Shown in pieces: positions 1-7,743 of a DNA stretch of 29,974 nucleotides (the stretch's first letter is position 1; the number at the start of each line of letters is the position of its first letter). The stretch is from JBEBGV01 sp040081265. Lineage in GTDB: Bacteria; Acidobacteriota; Vicinamibacteria; Vicinamibacterales; UBA2999. The position numbers and the translations under genes are program-made. The notes under the pieces are model-generated. The model was given only the letters and a program-made list of their open reading frames with translations, was not told where the DNA came from and ran no database searches. The stretch spans positions 1 to 29,974 of the forward strand of contig JBEBGV010000058.1 of NCBI GenBank assembly GCA_040081265.1. The letters are read 5' to 3'.

Positions 1-434
1 GACCGGGGTCAGACCCCTCGCTGCTGGCGGACTGGCTGAGCCTGCTCCGCGAGCAGAAGGTCGACTGGACGCTGGCGTGGCGACGACTGGCTGATACAGC
101 GGCGGGACACGAAGCCGGACTCGAGGCGCTGTTTCAGGACGGCCGGCCACTGACACCGTGGCTGGAGCGCTGGCGCGAACGGGCAGCGAGCGACGGCAGG
201 TCGGGGACCGAGCGCGCCGCGGCAATGCGGCGCGTAAACCCGCTCTACATTCCCCGTAATCACCAGGTCGAGAAGGCCCTCGCCGCCGCGTCCGATGCCT
301 CGGATCTCGAACCGTTCGAACGCCTGCTCGGAGTGATCACACAGCCATGGGATGAACGCCCCGGCCTCGATGAATACGCGCTGCCCGCCCCGGCCGAGGT
401 CACCGCGCGCTATCAAACGTTCTGCGGAACTTAG
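1..434 (+). CDS. selO: Protein adenylyltransferase SelO, C-terminal fragment (5' end outside window)
   Basis: The reading frame is open from base 3 to the stop at 432-434 and gives the last ~143 residues of a SelO/YdiU pseudokinase, which in characterised members transfers AMP to protein hydroxyl groups. The recognisable part is the family C-terminus: a segment reading RVNPLYIPRNHQVEKAL, then a Glu/Asp-rich helix with PWDERP, ending in FCGT. In animal SelO the selenocysteine lies third from the end; here a Cys occupies that place, as in other bacterial members. The kinase-like core lies upstream of the window. The last four bases overlap the stop end of the convergent small gene. Identification rests on memory of the family tail, without an alignment. 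Confidence 0.85.
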   Translation, partial: PGSDPSLLADWLSLLREQKVDWTLAWRRLADTAAGHEAGLEALFQDGRPLTPWLERWRERAASDGRSGTERAAAMRRVNPLYIPRNHQVEKALAAASDASDLEPFERLLGVITQPWDERPGLDEYALPAPAEVTARYQTFCGT

Positions 435-721
435 ACCGGTGCCTGAGACGCATCCCGAGACAGATCCCGAGGCGTGGCCTTTCGTGCTCTCACCTTCTTC
501 ACACTTCCCTTGTGCACCATCGGTACCTTCTGCACCGCCGGCCTCACCGTCGCAACTTCAACCGGCTGTTCGTCCTCGGCCCCGTCCGCATGTTTCTTGG
601 CGCGGCGGTACGCCTTCTTCGCCTCCTTGAACGCCAGCTTGGCCTCTTTGACGTGCCTCTTAGCGTCGCGGACACGCCCCTTCAACAGCACGAGATTGGT
701 CGGTGATGTCTCTTCAGCCAT
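431..721 (-). CDS. Small Lys/Ala-rich basic protein of unknown function
   Basis: A 96-residue protein with a strong Shine-Dalgarno (AGGAGG, six bases before the ATG), which supports a real gene. Residues ~13-46 are a charged helix with repeated Lys-Glu-Ala spacing (VKEAKLAFKEAKKAYRRAKK), likely a short coiled coil or nucleic-acid-binding helix. A Val/Pro-rich linker and a basic tail follow. There is no signal peptide or membrane segment, so it is probably cytoplasmic. It converges on selO with a 4-bp overlap of stop codons. I do not recognise a family. Composition is reminiscent of small histone-like or ribosome-associated proteins, but that is only a resemblance. Confidence 0.65.
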   Translation of the reverse strand: MAEETSPTNLVLLKGRVRDAKRHVKEAKLAFKEAKKAYRRAKKHADGAEDEQPVEVATVRPAVQKVPMVHKGSVKKVRARKATPRDLSRDASQAPV

Positions 722-873
722 GTGGTGCCTCCTGATCCTCCCGACAGCAATGCGAGGGCCATCAACGAAACGACGAAATTGCTGAGCGTATTTCCTGGTT
801 CAGTCGGAGGAAGGAACTTCTTACCTGTGCCAATGGCAAGACCAGCTCAACCGCGGCCCAATAGAATAGAGAG

Positions 874-1710
874 ATGCTGACTGGTGTCACGGGATCCACA
901 GGGCAGTTGGGCGGCCTGGTCGCGAGGTGTCTTTCCGACGCTGGGGTTGAGCAGCGACTCCTCGTCCGGGACGTCGCGCGCGCGCCCGCTCTTCCCGGTG
1001 CCACCCCCGTCGCATTCGGCGGATACGGCGACGCGGGGACAGCCGTGGCGGCGCTGCGCGGTGTCAATGTTCTCTTGATGGTCTCGGCATCCGAGGGCGT
1101 GGATCGACTCGAGCAGCACAGACGATTCGTGGAGTCGGCAGTTGCTGCCGGGGTCAGCCGAGTGGTCTATACCTCGTTCATCGGCGCAGCACCACAGGCG
1201 ACCTTCACGCTCGCGCGCGATCACTGGGCAACCGAGGAAGCGCTTCGTGCCTCGGGTGTGCGGTACACCTTCCTGCGCGACAACCTCTATCTCGATGTCC
1301 TGCCGTACTTCGGCGGCGCCGAGAGCATCATCCGCGGACCAGCCGGCCAGGGACGAGTGGGCGCGGTCGCGCGGGCGGACATTGCGCGGTCGGCGGCCGC
1401 GGTTCTTCGCGATCCGGGCGCGCACGAAGGGATGACCTACGACCTGACCGGCCCCGAGGCGCTGACCCTGGACGAGATCGCCGGGATCCTCAGCGAGGTC
1501 ACCGGGACACCCACGACGTTCTACAACGAATCGATCGAGGAGGCTTACGCTTCGCGTGCGCCCTACAACGCGCCGCCGTGGCAGGTGGACGCCTGGGTCT
1601 CCACCTACCTCGCGATCAAGAACGGCGAGATGGCCGCTGTGACCGGCGCCGTCAAGGCCCTCACCGGCTCAGCGCCGATGACGTTGCGCCAGTTTCTGGC
1701 GCAACGGTGA
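874..1710 (+). CDS. NmrA-like NAD(P)-binding atypical short-chain reductase (QorB type)
   Basis: A 278-residue Rossmann-fold protein. The N-terminus carries the glycine motif GSTGQLG (residues 7-13), typical of atypical SDR proteins that bind NAD(P)H. A VVYTSFIGA strand follows (catalytic Tyr/Ser are not in the classical YxxxK form), then RYTFLRDNLYLDVLPY and the C-terminal YDLTGPEALTLDEIA, both characteristic of the NmrA/QorB group (NAD(P)H:quinone oxidoreductase 2 or redox sensor). Length matches the family (~280). The ATG follows a GAGAG element by few bases. It converges with the next gene, a second quinone-oxidoreductase type, with only 12 bp between stops. The exact substrate cannot be read from sequence. 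Confidence 0.85.
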   Translation: MLTGVTGSTGQLGGLVARCLSDAGVEQRLLVRDVARAPALPGATPVAFGGYGDAGTAVAALRGVNVLLMVSASEGVDRLEQHRRFVESAVAAGVSRVVYTSFIGAAPQATFTLARDHWATEEALRASGVRYTFLRDNLYLDVLPYFGGAESIIRGPAGQGRVGAVARADIARSAAAVLRDPGAHEGMTYDLTGPEALTLDEIAGILSEVTGTPTTFYNESIEEAYASRAPYNAPPWQVDAWVSTYLAIKNGEMAAVTGAVKALTGSAPMTLRQFLAQR

Positions 1711-1722
1711 CCTGGCCACTCT

Positions 1723-2691
1723 CTACGGGATGAGCACAACCTTGCCCGTTGTCTTGCGGGCCTCGAGCGCATGGTGCGCCTCGGCCGCATCCTGAAGCGG
1801 ATACTCGTGTTCGATCCGAAGACGCAGCTTCCCCGCGGCAATCCATCCGAACAGGTCTGCGGTGCGCGCCCGTAGTTCTTCGTCGCTGGCAATGTAATTT
1901 CCAAGCGTGGGACGGGTGAGGAAGAGCGAACCCCCCGCTGCCAGAACCTGCGGATCGACAGGCGGGACTGGTCCACTCGACTGCCCGAAGAGCGCGAGCA
2001 AGCCGCGCGGCGCCAGCGCCTTCACACTCTTGTCGAAGGTCGCCTTGCCCACCGACTCGTAGACCACCTGCACGCCCCGCCCGTCGGTCACCTTGCGGGC
2101 GACCGCCTCGAAGTCTTCGCTCGTCGAGACGACCACGACGTCCGCACCGGCATCGCGCGCAAGTGCAGCCTTTTCCGCCGTTGACACGACCGAGATGACA
2201 CGCGCACCTCTGAGCTTGGCAATCTGCGTCAGCAGCAGGCCGACGCCACCCGCCCCCGCATGCACCACACAGGTGTCGCCCGACTTGAGCGGATACGTAT
2301 CGATCGCCAGATAGTGGGCCGTAGTCCCCTGCAGCATGATCGCGGCGCCCTGCTTCGCAGTCAGGCTCGACGGCAGTGACACGAGACGGTTCGCGGGCAC
2401 CACCGCCTTCTCGGCGTAGCTGCCCATGACGCTCGTCCACGCGACCCTGTCCCCCTTCTTTACCGCCGTGACGCCATCGCCGACGTCAATGACTGTACCG
2501 GCGCCCTCCTGGCCGAGCGTAAAGGGCAACGGCAGTTTGTAGAGGCCGATGCGCTGATACACGTCGATGAAGTTGACACCAGCCGCGTCGACCTGCACGA
2601 GAGCCTGGCCCGCCGCTGGAACGGGTTCAGTAATGTCCTCGTACTTCAGCGTTTCCGGCCCGCCGATGGAGTGCACACGAATCGATTTCAC
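1723..2691 (-). CDS. Zinc-free NADPH:quinone oxidoreductase (MDR superfamily)
   Basis: A 322-residue medium-chain dehydrogenase/reductase of the quinone oxidoreductase branch. The N-terminal GroES-like domain contains GVNFIDVYQRIGLYKLPLPFTLGQEGAG (residues ~38-65, quoted in part), the branch hallmark. The NADPH-binding turn is AGAGGVG (145-151), after KSGDTCVVHA. The catalytic and structural zinc Cys/His ligands of alcohol dehydrogenases are absent, as expected for QOR. The family reduces quinones or alkenals by one or two electrons in the cytoplasm. It is divergent from arfB, with only 35 bp between the two start codons, so both promoters must lie in or overlap that gap. Confidence 0.93.
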   Translation of the reverse strand: MKSIRVHSIGGPETLKYEDITEPVPAAGQALVQVDAAGVNFIDVYQRIGLYKLPLPFTLGQEGAGTVIDVGDGVTAVKKGDRVAWTSVMGSYAEKAVVPANRLVSLPSSLTAKQGAAIMLQGTTAHYLAIDTYPLKSGDTCVVHAGAGGVGLLLTQIAKLRGARVISVVSTAEKAALARDAGADVVVVSTSEDFEAVARKVTDGRGVQVVYESVGKATFDKSVKALAPRGLLALFGQSSGPVPPVDPQVLAAGGSLFLTRPTLGNYIASDEELRARTADLFGWIAAGKLRLRIEHEYPLQDAAEAHHALEARKTTGKVVLIP

Positions 2692-2726
2692 GATAGTCGC
2701 CTCAGACGTGGTGAATTATAGAGGAC

Positions 2727-3149
2727 ATGATTCCGATTACCGACGCCATTGCGATCGACGACCGCGACGTCGAAGAACGCTTCGTTCGCGCGTCTGGCCC
2801 GGGCGGTCAGAACGTCAACAAGGTCGCCACGGCTGTCGAGCTGCGCTTCAACGTCCGCGCCTCGACACTGCCACTGGACGTTATCACGCGACTGACCGAG
2901 CTCGCCGGCACCCGGATGACGCAGGACGGCATGCTCCTGATTGACAGCCGGGAGTATCGGACGCAGGCACAGAACCGTGTCGCGGCCCGCGAGCGGCTGG
3001 TGGCGCTCGTCCGCCAGGCGCTCGTGAAGCCCCGTGCGCGCCGCGCAACCCGACCACGCGCGGGAGCACGCGAACGGCGCCTGGCCGGCAAGAAGATCCG
3101 GGGGACAGTCAAGGAACTGCGTGGCCGCACCCGGGAACGCGACGACTAA
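2727..3149 (+). CDS. arfB: Alternative ribosome-rescue factor B (peptidyl-tRNA hydrolase)
   Basis: A 140-residue release-factor-like protein, the same length as E. coli YaeJ/ArfB. The catalytic GGQ lies at residues 26-28 inside SGPGGQNVNKVATAVEL, and the C-terminal tail (from ~residue 97) is very rich in Arg and Lys. In ArfB this tail inserts into the empty mRNA channel of stalled ribosomes so that the GGQ loop can hydrolyse peptidyl-tRNA. There is no codon-recognition domain, which separates it from RF1 and RF2. The stop codon overlaps that of the convergent transporter gene by four bases. Confidence 0.95.
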   Translation: MIPITDAIAIDDRDVEERFVRASGPGGQNVNKVATAVELRFNVRASTLPLDVITRLTELAGTRMTQDGMLLIDSREYRTQAQNRVAARERLVALVRQALVKPRARRATRPRAGARERRLAGKKIRGTVKELRGRTRERDD

Positions 3150-4969
3150 GGCGCGATCCAGCTGACGATGGCACTCTCGACGTAGATGATGGCCGCCATG
3201 CAGACGAGGATCCGGATAATGACCGGCGTCATGTCCTTGATCCACTGGACCGGCGTGTACTGCTTGTCCAGGTCGCGTTGAATGAAGGCATAGGCCACGA
3301 CCGACTGCGCGCAGCCGATGTGCGTCCAGCATCCTCCGAGCGCGTACCCCGCAATCTGGGCCATGGCGAACAGACGCAGCACGTCGATGTCAAAGCCGTG
3401 CAAACCGCGCGAGGCGAAGTCGGCCACGATGTTGTTGTCGAGGACCGCGGAGAGGAACGTCGAGCCCAGAAACTGGATGACCGCCACGTGTCCCTGTCCC
3501 AGCGAGGCGACCCCGGCCACAATCAGGCTCTGCATGCCTTCAAAAAACCCTGCGCTGGTCAGGAGCGTGATGGCCAGAAACAGCGGAAACAGGAAGTAGT
3601 ACTCGGCGTACTCAGCCCAGGCCTCTCGCATCGCCAGTGCCCGCATCTTCGGGATTCCGCTGATCGCAGGCAGCGCCGCCGCGAAGCCGGCGAATGAGGC
3701 CAGAAAGAGCGGCACTGTGTGATACACCCCGTGCACGACCAGCACCGCCATGAAGGGGACAAGCGCCAGGCCACCGATGATCTGCGCCCGCTTCCGGCGA
3801 CGGGCCATTGTCTCGAGCACCTCCTCGACCGCCAGCTCGGCGCGCAGCGCGCCCTCATAGTCACCAGCAGCATCCAGCTCGTAGTGCCGGTCAAGCCCGT
3901 CGGCGAGTTCCTCGGACACGAAATGACCGAGCAGCAGGCGTCGGGTGTCGGTCGGTATCTCTTCGTTGATGAGGGCGAGGCCAAGCGTCTCACCCTGCCT
4001 CAGGCGAGCAATTACCCGGTGTCCCCACTCGGCGTCGCCGGCGTGCGCCTCGACCAGTTCCACGGAGCTGAGCACCTCACCGTGACGCGCGGCCTGCAGA
4101 AACCTGATGTCGGCCGCCTTGGCGTCGATCAGATCCATGGCCTCGAGGTCCACGGTCTGGTGCCTCAGCCGTGAACGCAGCTGCGCCGCCACCAGCAGGT
4201 AGGCTGCGACCGCGGCCGGAGCGCAATAGATCAGGAAGAAGGTGTTGTCGAGGAACGGACTGAGGTTCGCCTTCATGATCAGGTTCGGTGGCTCACCGTA
4301 GGCGAGCCAGATCCCGCAGATCGTCGTGACGGCCGTGCACACCATCACCGCGTAGCGCACCGCGGCCGCCGGCGCGGCGGCGAGAGTCATGACGATGACC
4401 AGGGTGCGAATGGTCAGCCCGATCATGGACACGCCGTCGAGGACACCCGAGGCCACCGCAACGACCGCCGTCACCGCCAGCACCGTTGGGAGAATGCGTC
4501 CGTTGTTGCGTCGCAGCAGGGCAAACGTCACGCCTTCAAGCAGCCGCGTCTGGGCGATCACCGCCACAAACAGCGTCAACCCGAGGATGAAGAGCATCGT
4601 ATCGGCGTGGATCGTCGCGTCGAGCCCGGCGAACGACAGCAGGTGTGTCCGCGCCCATTCGGCCCAGCCACGCTCTGCGATCTCGGTGTGCCACTCCGAA
4701 CCGGGCAACCGGATGAAGGTCGCGACGATGACGAGCAGCATGCCGCCGGTCAGCGCGTTCTTATGGATCTGGTACCTGAACGAACCGAACAGAAACAGCC
4801 CGAGGATGGTGACCAGGACCTCAGCCGCGAGCAGCCACAGGGGCGTGGGCCACGCCGCACCCACGGCGATGACCGCAGCTGCGGTGGCGGCGCAGGAGGC
4901 GACAAACCACCCACCCGGCAGCATGACGACGGGCGGAGGCGGAAGTGGCGAGGGAGGTGATGTGTCCAC
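3146..4969 (-). CDS. Ion-transporter superfamily permease (NhaD/ArsB/SLC13-like antiporter) with large soluble insert
   Basis: A polytopic membrane protein of about 607 residues from the GTG at 4969. The frame stays open to 5248, but that would run into amt; ATGs at 5077 and 4924 are alternative starts and no candidate has a clear Shine-Dalgarno. Two membrane halves carry GEPPNLIMKANL and the mirrored SAVLDNNIVADFASRG, which resemble the paired re-entrant motifs of the NhaD/ArsB/citrate superfamily (Na+/H+ antiporters and anion carriers). Between them, roughly residues 270-395, is an unusual ~125-residue charged segment without membrane helices (DLEAMDLIDAKAADIRF onwards). It follows amt on the same strand, so it may be co-transcribed with it. 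The transported ion is unknown. Confidence 0.8.
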   Translation of the reverse strand: MDTSPPSPLPPPPVVMLPGGWFVASCAATAAAVIAVGAAWPTPLWLLAAEVLVTILGLFLFGSFRYQIHKNALTGGMLLVIVATFIRLPGSEWHTEIAERGWAEWARTHLLSFAGLDATIHADTMLFILGLTLFVAVIAQTRLLEGVTFALLRRNNGRILPTVLAVTAVVAVASGVLDGVSMIGLTIRTLVIVMTLAAAPAAAVRYAVMVCTAVTTICGIWLAYGEPPNLIMKANLSPFLDNTFFLIYCAPAAVAAYLLVAAQLRSRLRHQTVDLEAMDLIDAKAADIRFLQAARHGEVLSSVELVEAHAGDAEWGHRVIARLRQGETLGLALINEEIPTDTRRLLLGHFVSEELADGLDRHYELDAAGDYEGALRAELAVEEVLETMARRRKRAQIIGGLALVPFMAVLVVHGVYHTVPLFLASFAGFAAALPAISGIPKMRALAMREAWAEYAEYYFLFPLFLAITLLTSAGFFEGMQSLIVAGVASLGQGHVAVIQFLGSTFLSAVLDNNIVADFASRGLHGFDIDVLRLFAMAQIAGYALGGCWTHIGCAQSVVAYAFIQRDLDKQYTPVQWIKDMTPVIIRILVCMAAIIYVESAIVSWIAP

Positions 4970-5099
4970 GGGAGTCCGGGTCCAGCCTCCGTCGTGATCG
5001 GGTCTTACTGTTTTGTTGTGACAGGTGAAATCGACATCAATACTGTCGGGCCATGGCGGAGGTGAGGCCCGCGCCATGACCCGACCTGTGGCGCGCTCT

Positions 5100-6482
5100 T
5101 CAGCGCTCCGCAGCTCCGATGAGGTACGCGACCTGGCCGTGTTCGCCAATGTCGAGGCCCTCTTCTTCCTCTTCCTTGCTGACTCGCAACCCGAAGACCA
5201 TCTTGATCGCGTACCAGAAGATGAATGAGGCCACCAGCGTATAGACACCCACGGCGGCGATGCCCTTGAGCTGGGCGAACAGCAGCGTCATCCCGCCGCC
5301 GTTGAAGAGACCATTCCCCGTGGCGGCACCGGTAATCTTGTCGACGGCAAACAGGCCCACACACAAGGTGCCGAAGATGCCATTGGCCAGGTGCACCGGG
5401 ACCGCGCCGACCGGGTCATCGATCTTCACGATGTCGCACAGCTTCACCACGCAGATGACGATGACGCCAGCGAGCAGGCCGATGATGAGCGCCGCGTTGA
5501 CGGTCACAAACGCGCACGGCGCGGTGATGGCGACGAGCCCCGCCAGGCAGCCGTTGATCGACATGCCCAGATCCGGCTTGCCGTCCCACATCCAGTTGAG
5601 CGCCGTCGCCGACAGCAGGCCCATGAACGCTGCCGTGTTCGTCGTCATGAACACGTGAGAAATCGCGTTCGGGTCGGCCGCCATGGTCGAACCGGGATTG
5701 AATCCGAACCAGCCGAGCCAAAGCACGAAGCACCCGATGACGCCCGACGTCATGCTGTGACCGGGAATCGGGTTGACCTTGCCGCCGGGACCAAACCTGC
5801 CGATGCGCGGTCCGAGCACGATGATCCCGGCGAGCGCCGCCCAGCCACCAACACTGTGCACCACGGTCGAACCGGCGAAGTCCCAGAAGCCCGCGGAGGC
5901 GAGCCAGCCTCCTCCCCAGATCCAGTGTCCGGTGACCGGATAGACAAACGCCACCAGCAGGAAGGAAAAGATGATGAACGAGAAATACTTGATGCGCTCG
6001 GCGACCGACCCGGACACGATGGTGGCCGCGGTGCCGGCAAAGACCAGCTGGAAAAAAAACTTGGCGTAGAGCGGAATCCCGGTCCAGGCGATCGATTTAT
6101 ACGCGCCCGCGTAGGCATCACCGGTGGCCGGGCTGTTGTCGCCGCCGCCGAGTGTGAACAGACCTTCAAGGCCAACAAACCCGGTGCCGTTGCCAAACAT
6201 CAGGCCCCAGCCGAACACGTAGAACGCCAGGCACGAGATGGCGAAGACGATGAAGTTCTTGGACAGGATGTTGACGGTGTTCTTGGATCGGCAGAATCCG
6301 GACTCGACCAGCGCGAAGCCGAGGTTCATGAAGAAGACCAGAGAGGCCGTCAAGACGACCCAGATCGTGTCCAGGGCAATCGTCAGTTCTTCCGCCGTCT
6401 TGGCGTGCGCGTTGGTACTCAGCGCGAGGCACGCCACGCAGATCGAGGCCACAAAATACAGCTGTCGCTTGCCCAGACTCAT
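5100..6482 (-). CDS. amt: Ammonium transporter (Amt family channel)
   Basis: A 460-residue Amt/MEP/Rh channel. An N-terminal signal-like helix (ending STNAHA, ~residue 27) precedes eleven membrane helices, as in E. coli AmtB. The pore motifs are visible: SGFCRSKNTVNIL (61-73), GHWIWGGGWL (185-194), the twin histidines at H209 (STVVHSVGG) and H364 (VPVHLANG), and WFGFNPGST (258-266). The C-terminus is acidic (EEEEEGLDIGEHGQVAY) and matches the cytoplasmic tail that binds GlnK in other members. The ATG is preceded by AGGAG at eight bases. No glnK lies beside it, which is unusual for amt loci. A run of eight T residues encodes Phe-Phe-Phe near residue 142. Confidence 0.96.
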   Translation of the reverse strand: MSLGKRQLYFVASICVACLALSTNAHAKTAEELTIALDTIWVVLTASLVFFMNLGFALVESGFCRSKNTVNILSKNFIVFAISCLAFYVFGWGLMFGNGTGFVGLEGLFTLGGGDNSPATGDAYAGAYKSIAWTGIPLYAKFFFQLVFAGTAATIVSGSVAERIKYFSFIIFSFLLVAFVYPVTGHWIWGGGWLASAGFWDFAGSTVVHSVGGWAALAGIIVLGPRIGRFGPGGKVNPIPGHSMTSGVIGCFVLWLGWFGFNPGSTMAADPNAISHVFMTTNTAAFMGLLSATALNWMWDGKPDLGMSINGCLAGLVAITAPCAFVTVNAALIIGLLAGVIVICVVKLCDIVKIDDPVGAVPVHLANGIFGTLCVGLFAVDKITGAATGNGLFNGGGMTLLFAQLKGIAAVGVYTLVASFIFWYAIKMVFGLRVSKEEEEEGLDIGEHGQVAYLIGAAER

Positions 6483-6563
6483 AGAGCTTTCTCCTAGCGA
6501 AGATGTCTCCCCCCGCAGCGCGAAGGACGACGTGAAGTAGGGATGCGGAAGCGGCCGAGGGAA

Positions 6564-6920
6564 TTACAGTCGCAGAACCGACGGGGGACGGGCTACGCCA
6601 GACGGGCACGCCCGGTCATAGAGGGCGAGAAGTCGGCCACGGTTCTCGTGGGCGATGTCGTCGACCGAGTACAACACGGGTCCGCAGGCGGGACCCGCAA
6701 CGCCGGTGGCCTCCTCCGGACGCACATCTGCCCTAACCTCTGCAGTCTCGACGTTGCCTGCATCGGCCACGCTGGCGCTGGCGCTTGCGTCGAGCGCTTC
6801 ATGTCGGCCACGGGTCGCCACCTCACGAAAGAGATCAGCGACCGCGCACGACGAGAACGGCGCGGTGAACGGCGACGCCGCGAGTGCGATCAGGAAGGTG
6901 GCCAGAACTTGAGCGAGCAT
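6564..6920 (-). CDS. Possible small secreted protein upstream of amt
   Basis: A 118-residue frame on the same strand as amt, ending 81 bp before its ATG. The first ~25 residues (MLAQVLATFLIALAASPFTA) look like a signal peptide, and the remainder is Ala/Val/Asp-rich with three scattered Cys. I recognise no domain. There is no convincing Shine-Dalgarno before the ATG, and in GC-rich DNA an open frame of this size can arise by chance. The signal-like start and its position are the only support. If real it could be co-transcribed with amt. Confidence 0.4.
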   Translation of the reverse strand: MLAQVLATFLIALAASPFTAPFSSCAVADLFREVATRGRHEALDASASASVADAGNVETAEVRADVRPEEATGVAGPACGPVLYSVDDIAHENRGRLLALYDRACPSGVARPPSVLRL

Positions 6921-7209
6921 GGGTGCTGGCCATCGTCATAGCAAACGAAGCGCCATTCGCGACTGTCGGCGCGCGTCGATGGATCGTCATTATTGCTAAC
7001 GAAACCGCAGGTCCTTGGGCCTGCCTACCTTTTACGCCAGCTACGTTTATGTAGAGTGATTCTTAAACGTAGACGATCACGTATGAAACGAATCGAATTG
7101 CCTTGACCCCTTCGGAGCCCTGCCGCATAGTCCGGTCTTCGTCGCCGGACCATCCCGGCCCGGCACGTCGCTCGGTCACCTCTCGCCCGCCAAGAAACGA
7201 GATCTCCAC
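6921..7209. promoter_or_regulatory. Intergenic control region upstream of the 7210 gene
   Basis: These 289 bp contain no convincing gene and are less GC-rich than their surroundings around 6984-7100, as expected of promoter DNA. Visible elements: two imperfect direct repeats near 6932-6950 and 6983-7005 (both contain ATCGTCAT followed shortly by AACGAA), a third AACGAA at 7087-7092, the perfect inverted repeat 7041-7072 (separate entry), and a short hairpin GTCCGG/CCGGAC (7130-7135 with 7145-7150) in the likely leader of the plus-strand gene. I cannot assign -35 and -10 boxes with confidence. Confidence 0.55.
7041..7072. promoter_or_regulatory. Perfect 9-bp inverted repeat, candidate operator
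   Basis: CTACGTTTA at 7041-7049 is matched by its exact reverse complement TAAACGTAG at 7064-7072, with a 14-bp spacer. Half-site centres are about 23 bp apart, roughly two helical turns, which fits a dimeric regulator binding one DNA face. There is no T-run after it, so it does not look like a terminator. It lies 138 bp before the start of the secreted protein at 7210. The binding protein is unknown. Confidence 0.45.
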
Positions 7210-7689
7210 ATGAAGACACTCTCTCGCTTCGTAGTCCTGGTCGCGCTGGTCCTCGCCTGCCCGCTCGTTGCGTCGGCGCAGGCACCGCAGGGCCTCGCAG
7301 GCACGTGGAAGATGAACACGGCGAAATCAACCTACAACCCCGGGCCCGCCCCAAGGAGTCAGACCTCAGTCTGGGCTGTGGCGCCCGGCGGTGGCTGGAC
7401 GAGCACGGTCGATGGCGTCGACGCGGCAGGCAAGCCCACCCACACCCAGCAAGTGACGATGTTCGACGGCAAGCCCGTCGAGCTGAAGGGTGCGCCTGTG
7501 CCAACCACGCGTGCGTTCTCGCGGGTTGACGATCGCACGTATCAGTTCGTTGATCGCGTGAACGGCAAGGTCACGACCACGACACGTGTCACCATTGCCG
7601 CCGACGGCAAGAGCCGTACGAACGTGGCGACCGGCACCAACGCGGAAGGTAAGCCCGTGAACAACACGGCCGTGTGGGACCGGCAGTAG
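7210..7689 (+). CDS. Small secreted protein of unknown function
   Basis: A 159-residue protein with a clear Sec signal peptide (MKTLSRFVVLVALVLACPLV, cleavage after ASA-QA near residue 24). The mature part begins GLAGTWKMNTAKSTYNPGPAP, a pattern I associate with lipocalin-like or similar small beta-rich secreted proteins common in Acidobacteriota. It continues with alternating beta-strand-like segments (TTRAFSRVDDRTYQFVDRVNG, partly repeated as KVTTTTRVTIAADGKS). There are no Cys in the mature part and no catalytic motif. It is probably periplasmic. It is expressed alone, with its own upstream region and a downstream hairpin. Confidence 0.85.
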   Translation: MKTLSRFVVLVALVLACPLVASAQAPQGLAGTWKMNTAKSTYNPGPAPRSQTSVWAVAPGGGWTSTVDGVDAAGKPTHTQQVTMFDGKPVELKGAPVPTTRAFSRVDDRTYQFVDRVNGKVTTTTRVTIAADGKSRTNVATGTNAEGKPVNNTAVWDRQ

Positions 7690-7700
7690 TGCCCAAAGGT

Positions 7701-7725
7701 GGCTGGGCGCCTCGCGCGCCCAGCC
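7701..7725. terminator. Bidirectional hairpin between convergent genes
   Basis: A perfect 10-bp stem (GGCTGGGCGC with GCGCCCAGCC) closes a 5-base loop, 11 bp after the stop of the plus-strand secreted protein and 18 bp after the stop of the minus-strand MmgE/PrpD gene. No T-tract follows on either side, so termination may rely on stem strength or other factors. Confidence 0.65.
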
Positions 7726-7743
7726 GTCACAGGGTGCAGAGTT

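Noticed and set aside
5391..6497. 368-codon open frame on the plus strand
   Set aside because: Antisense to amt, extremely rich in Arg, Asp and His, without hydrophobic core.
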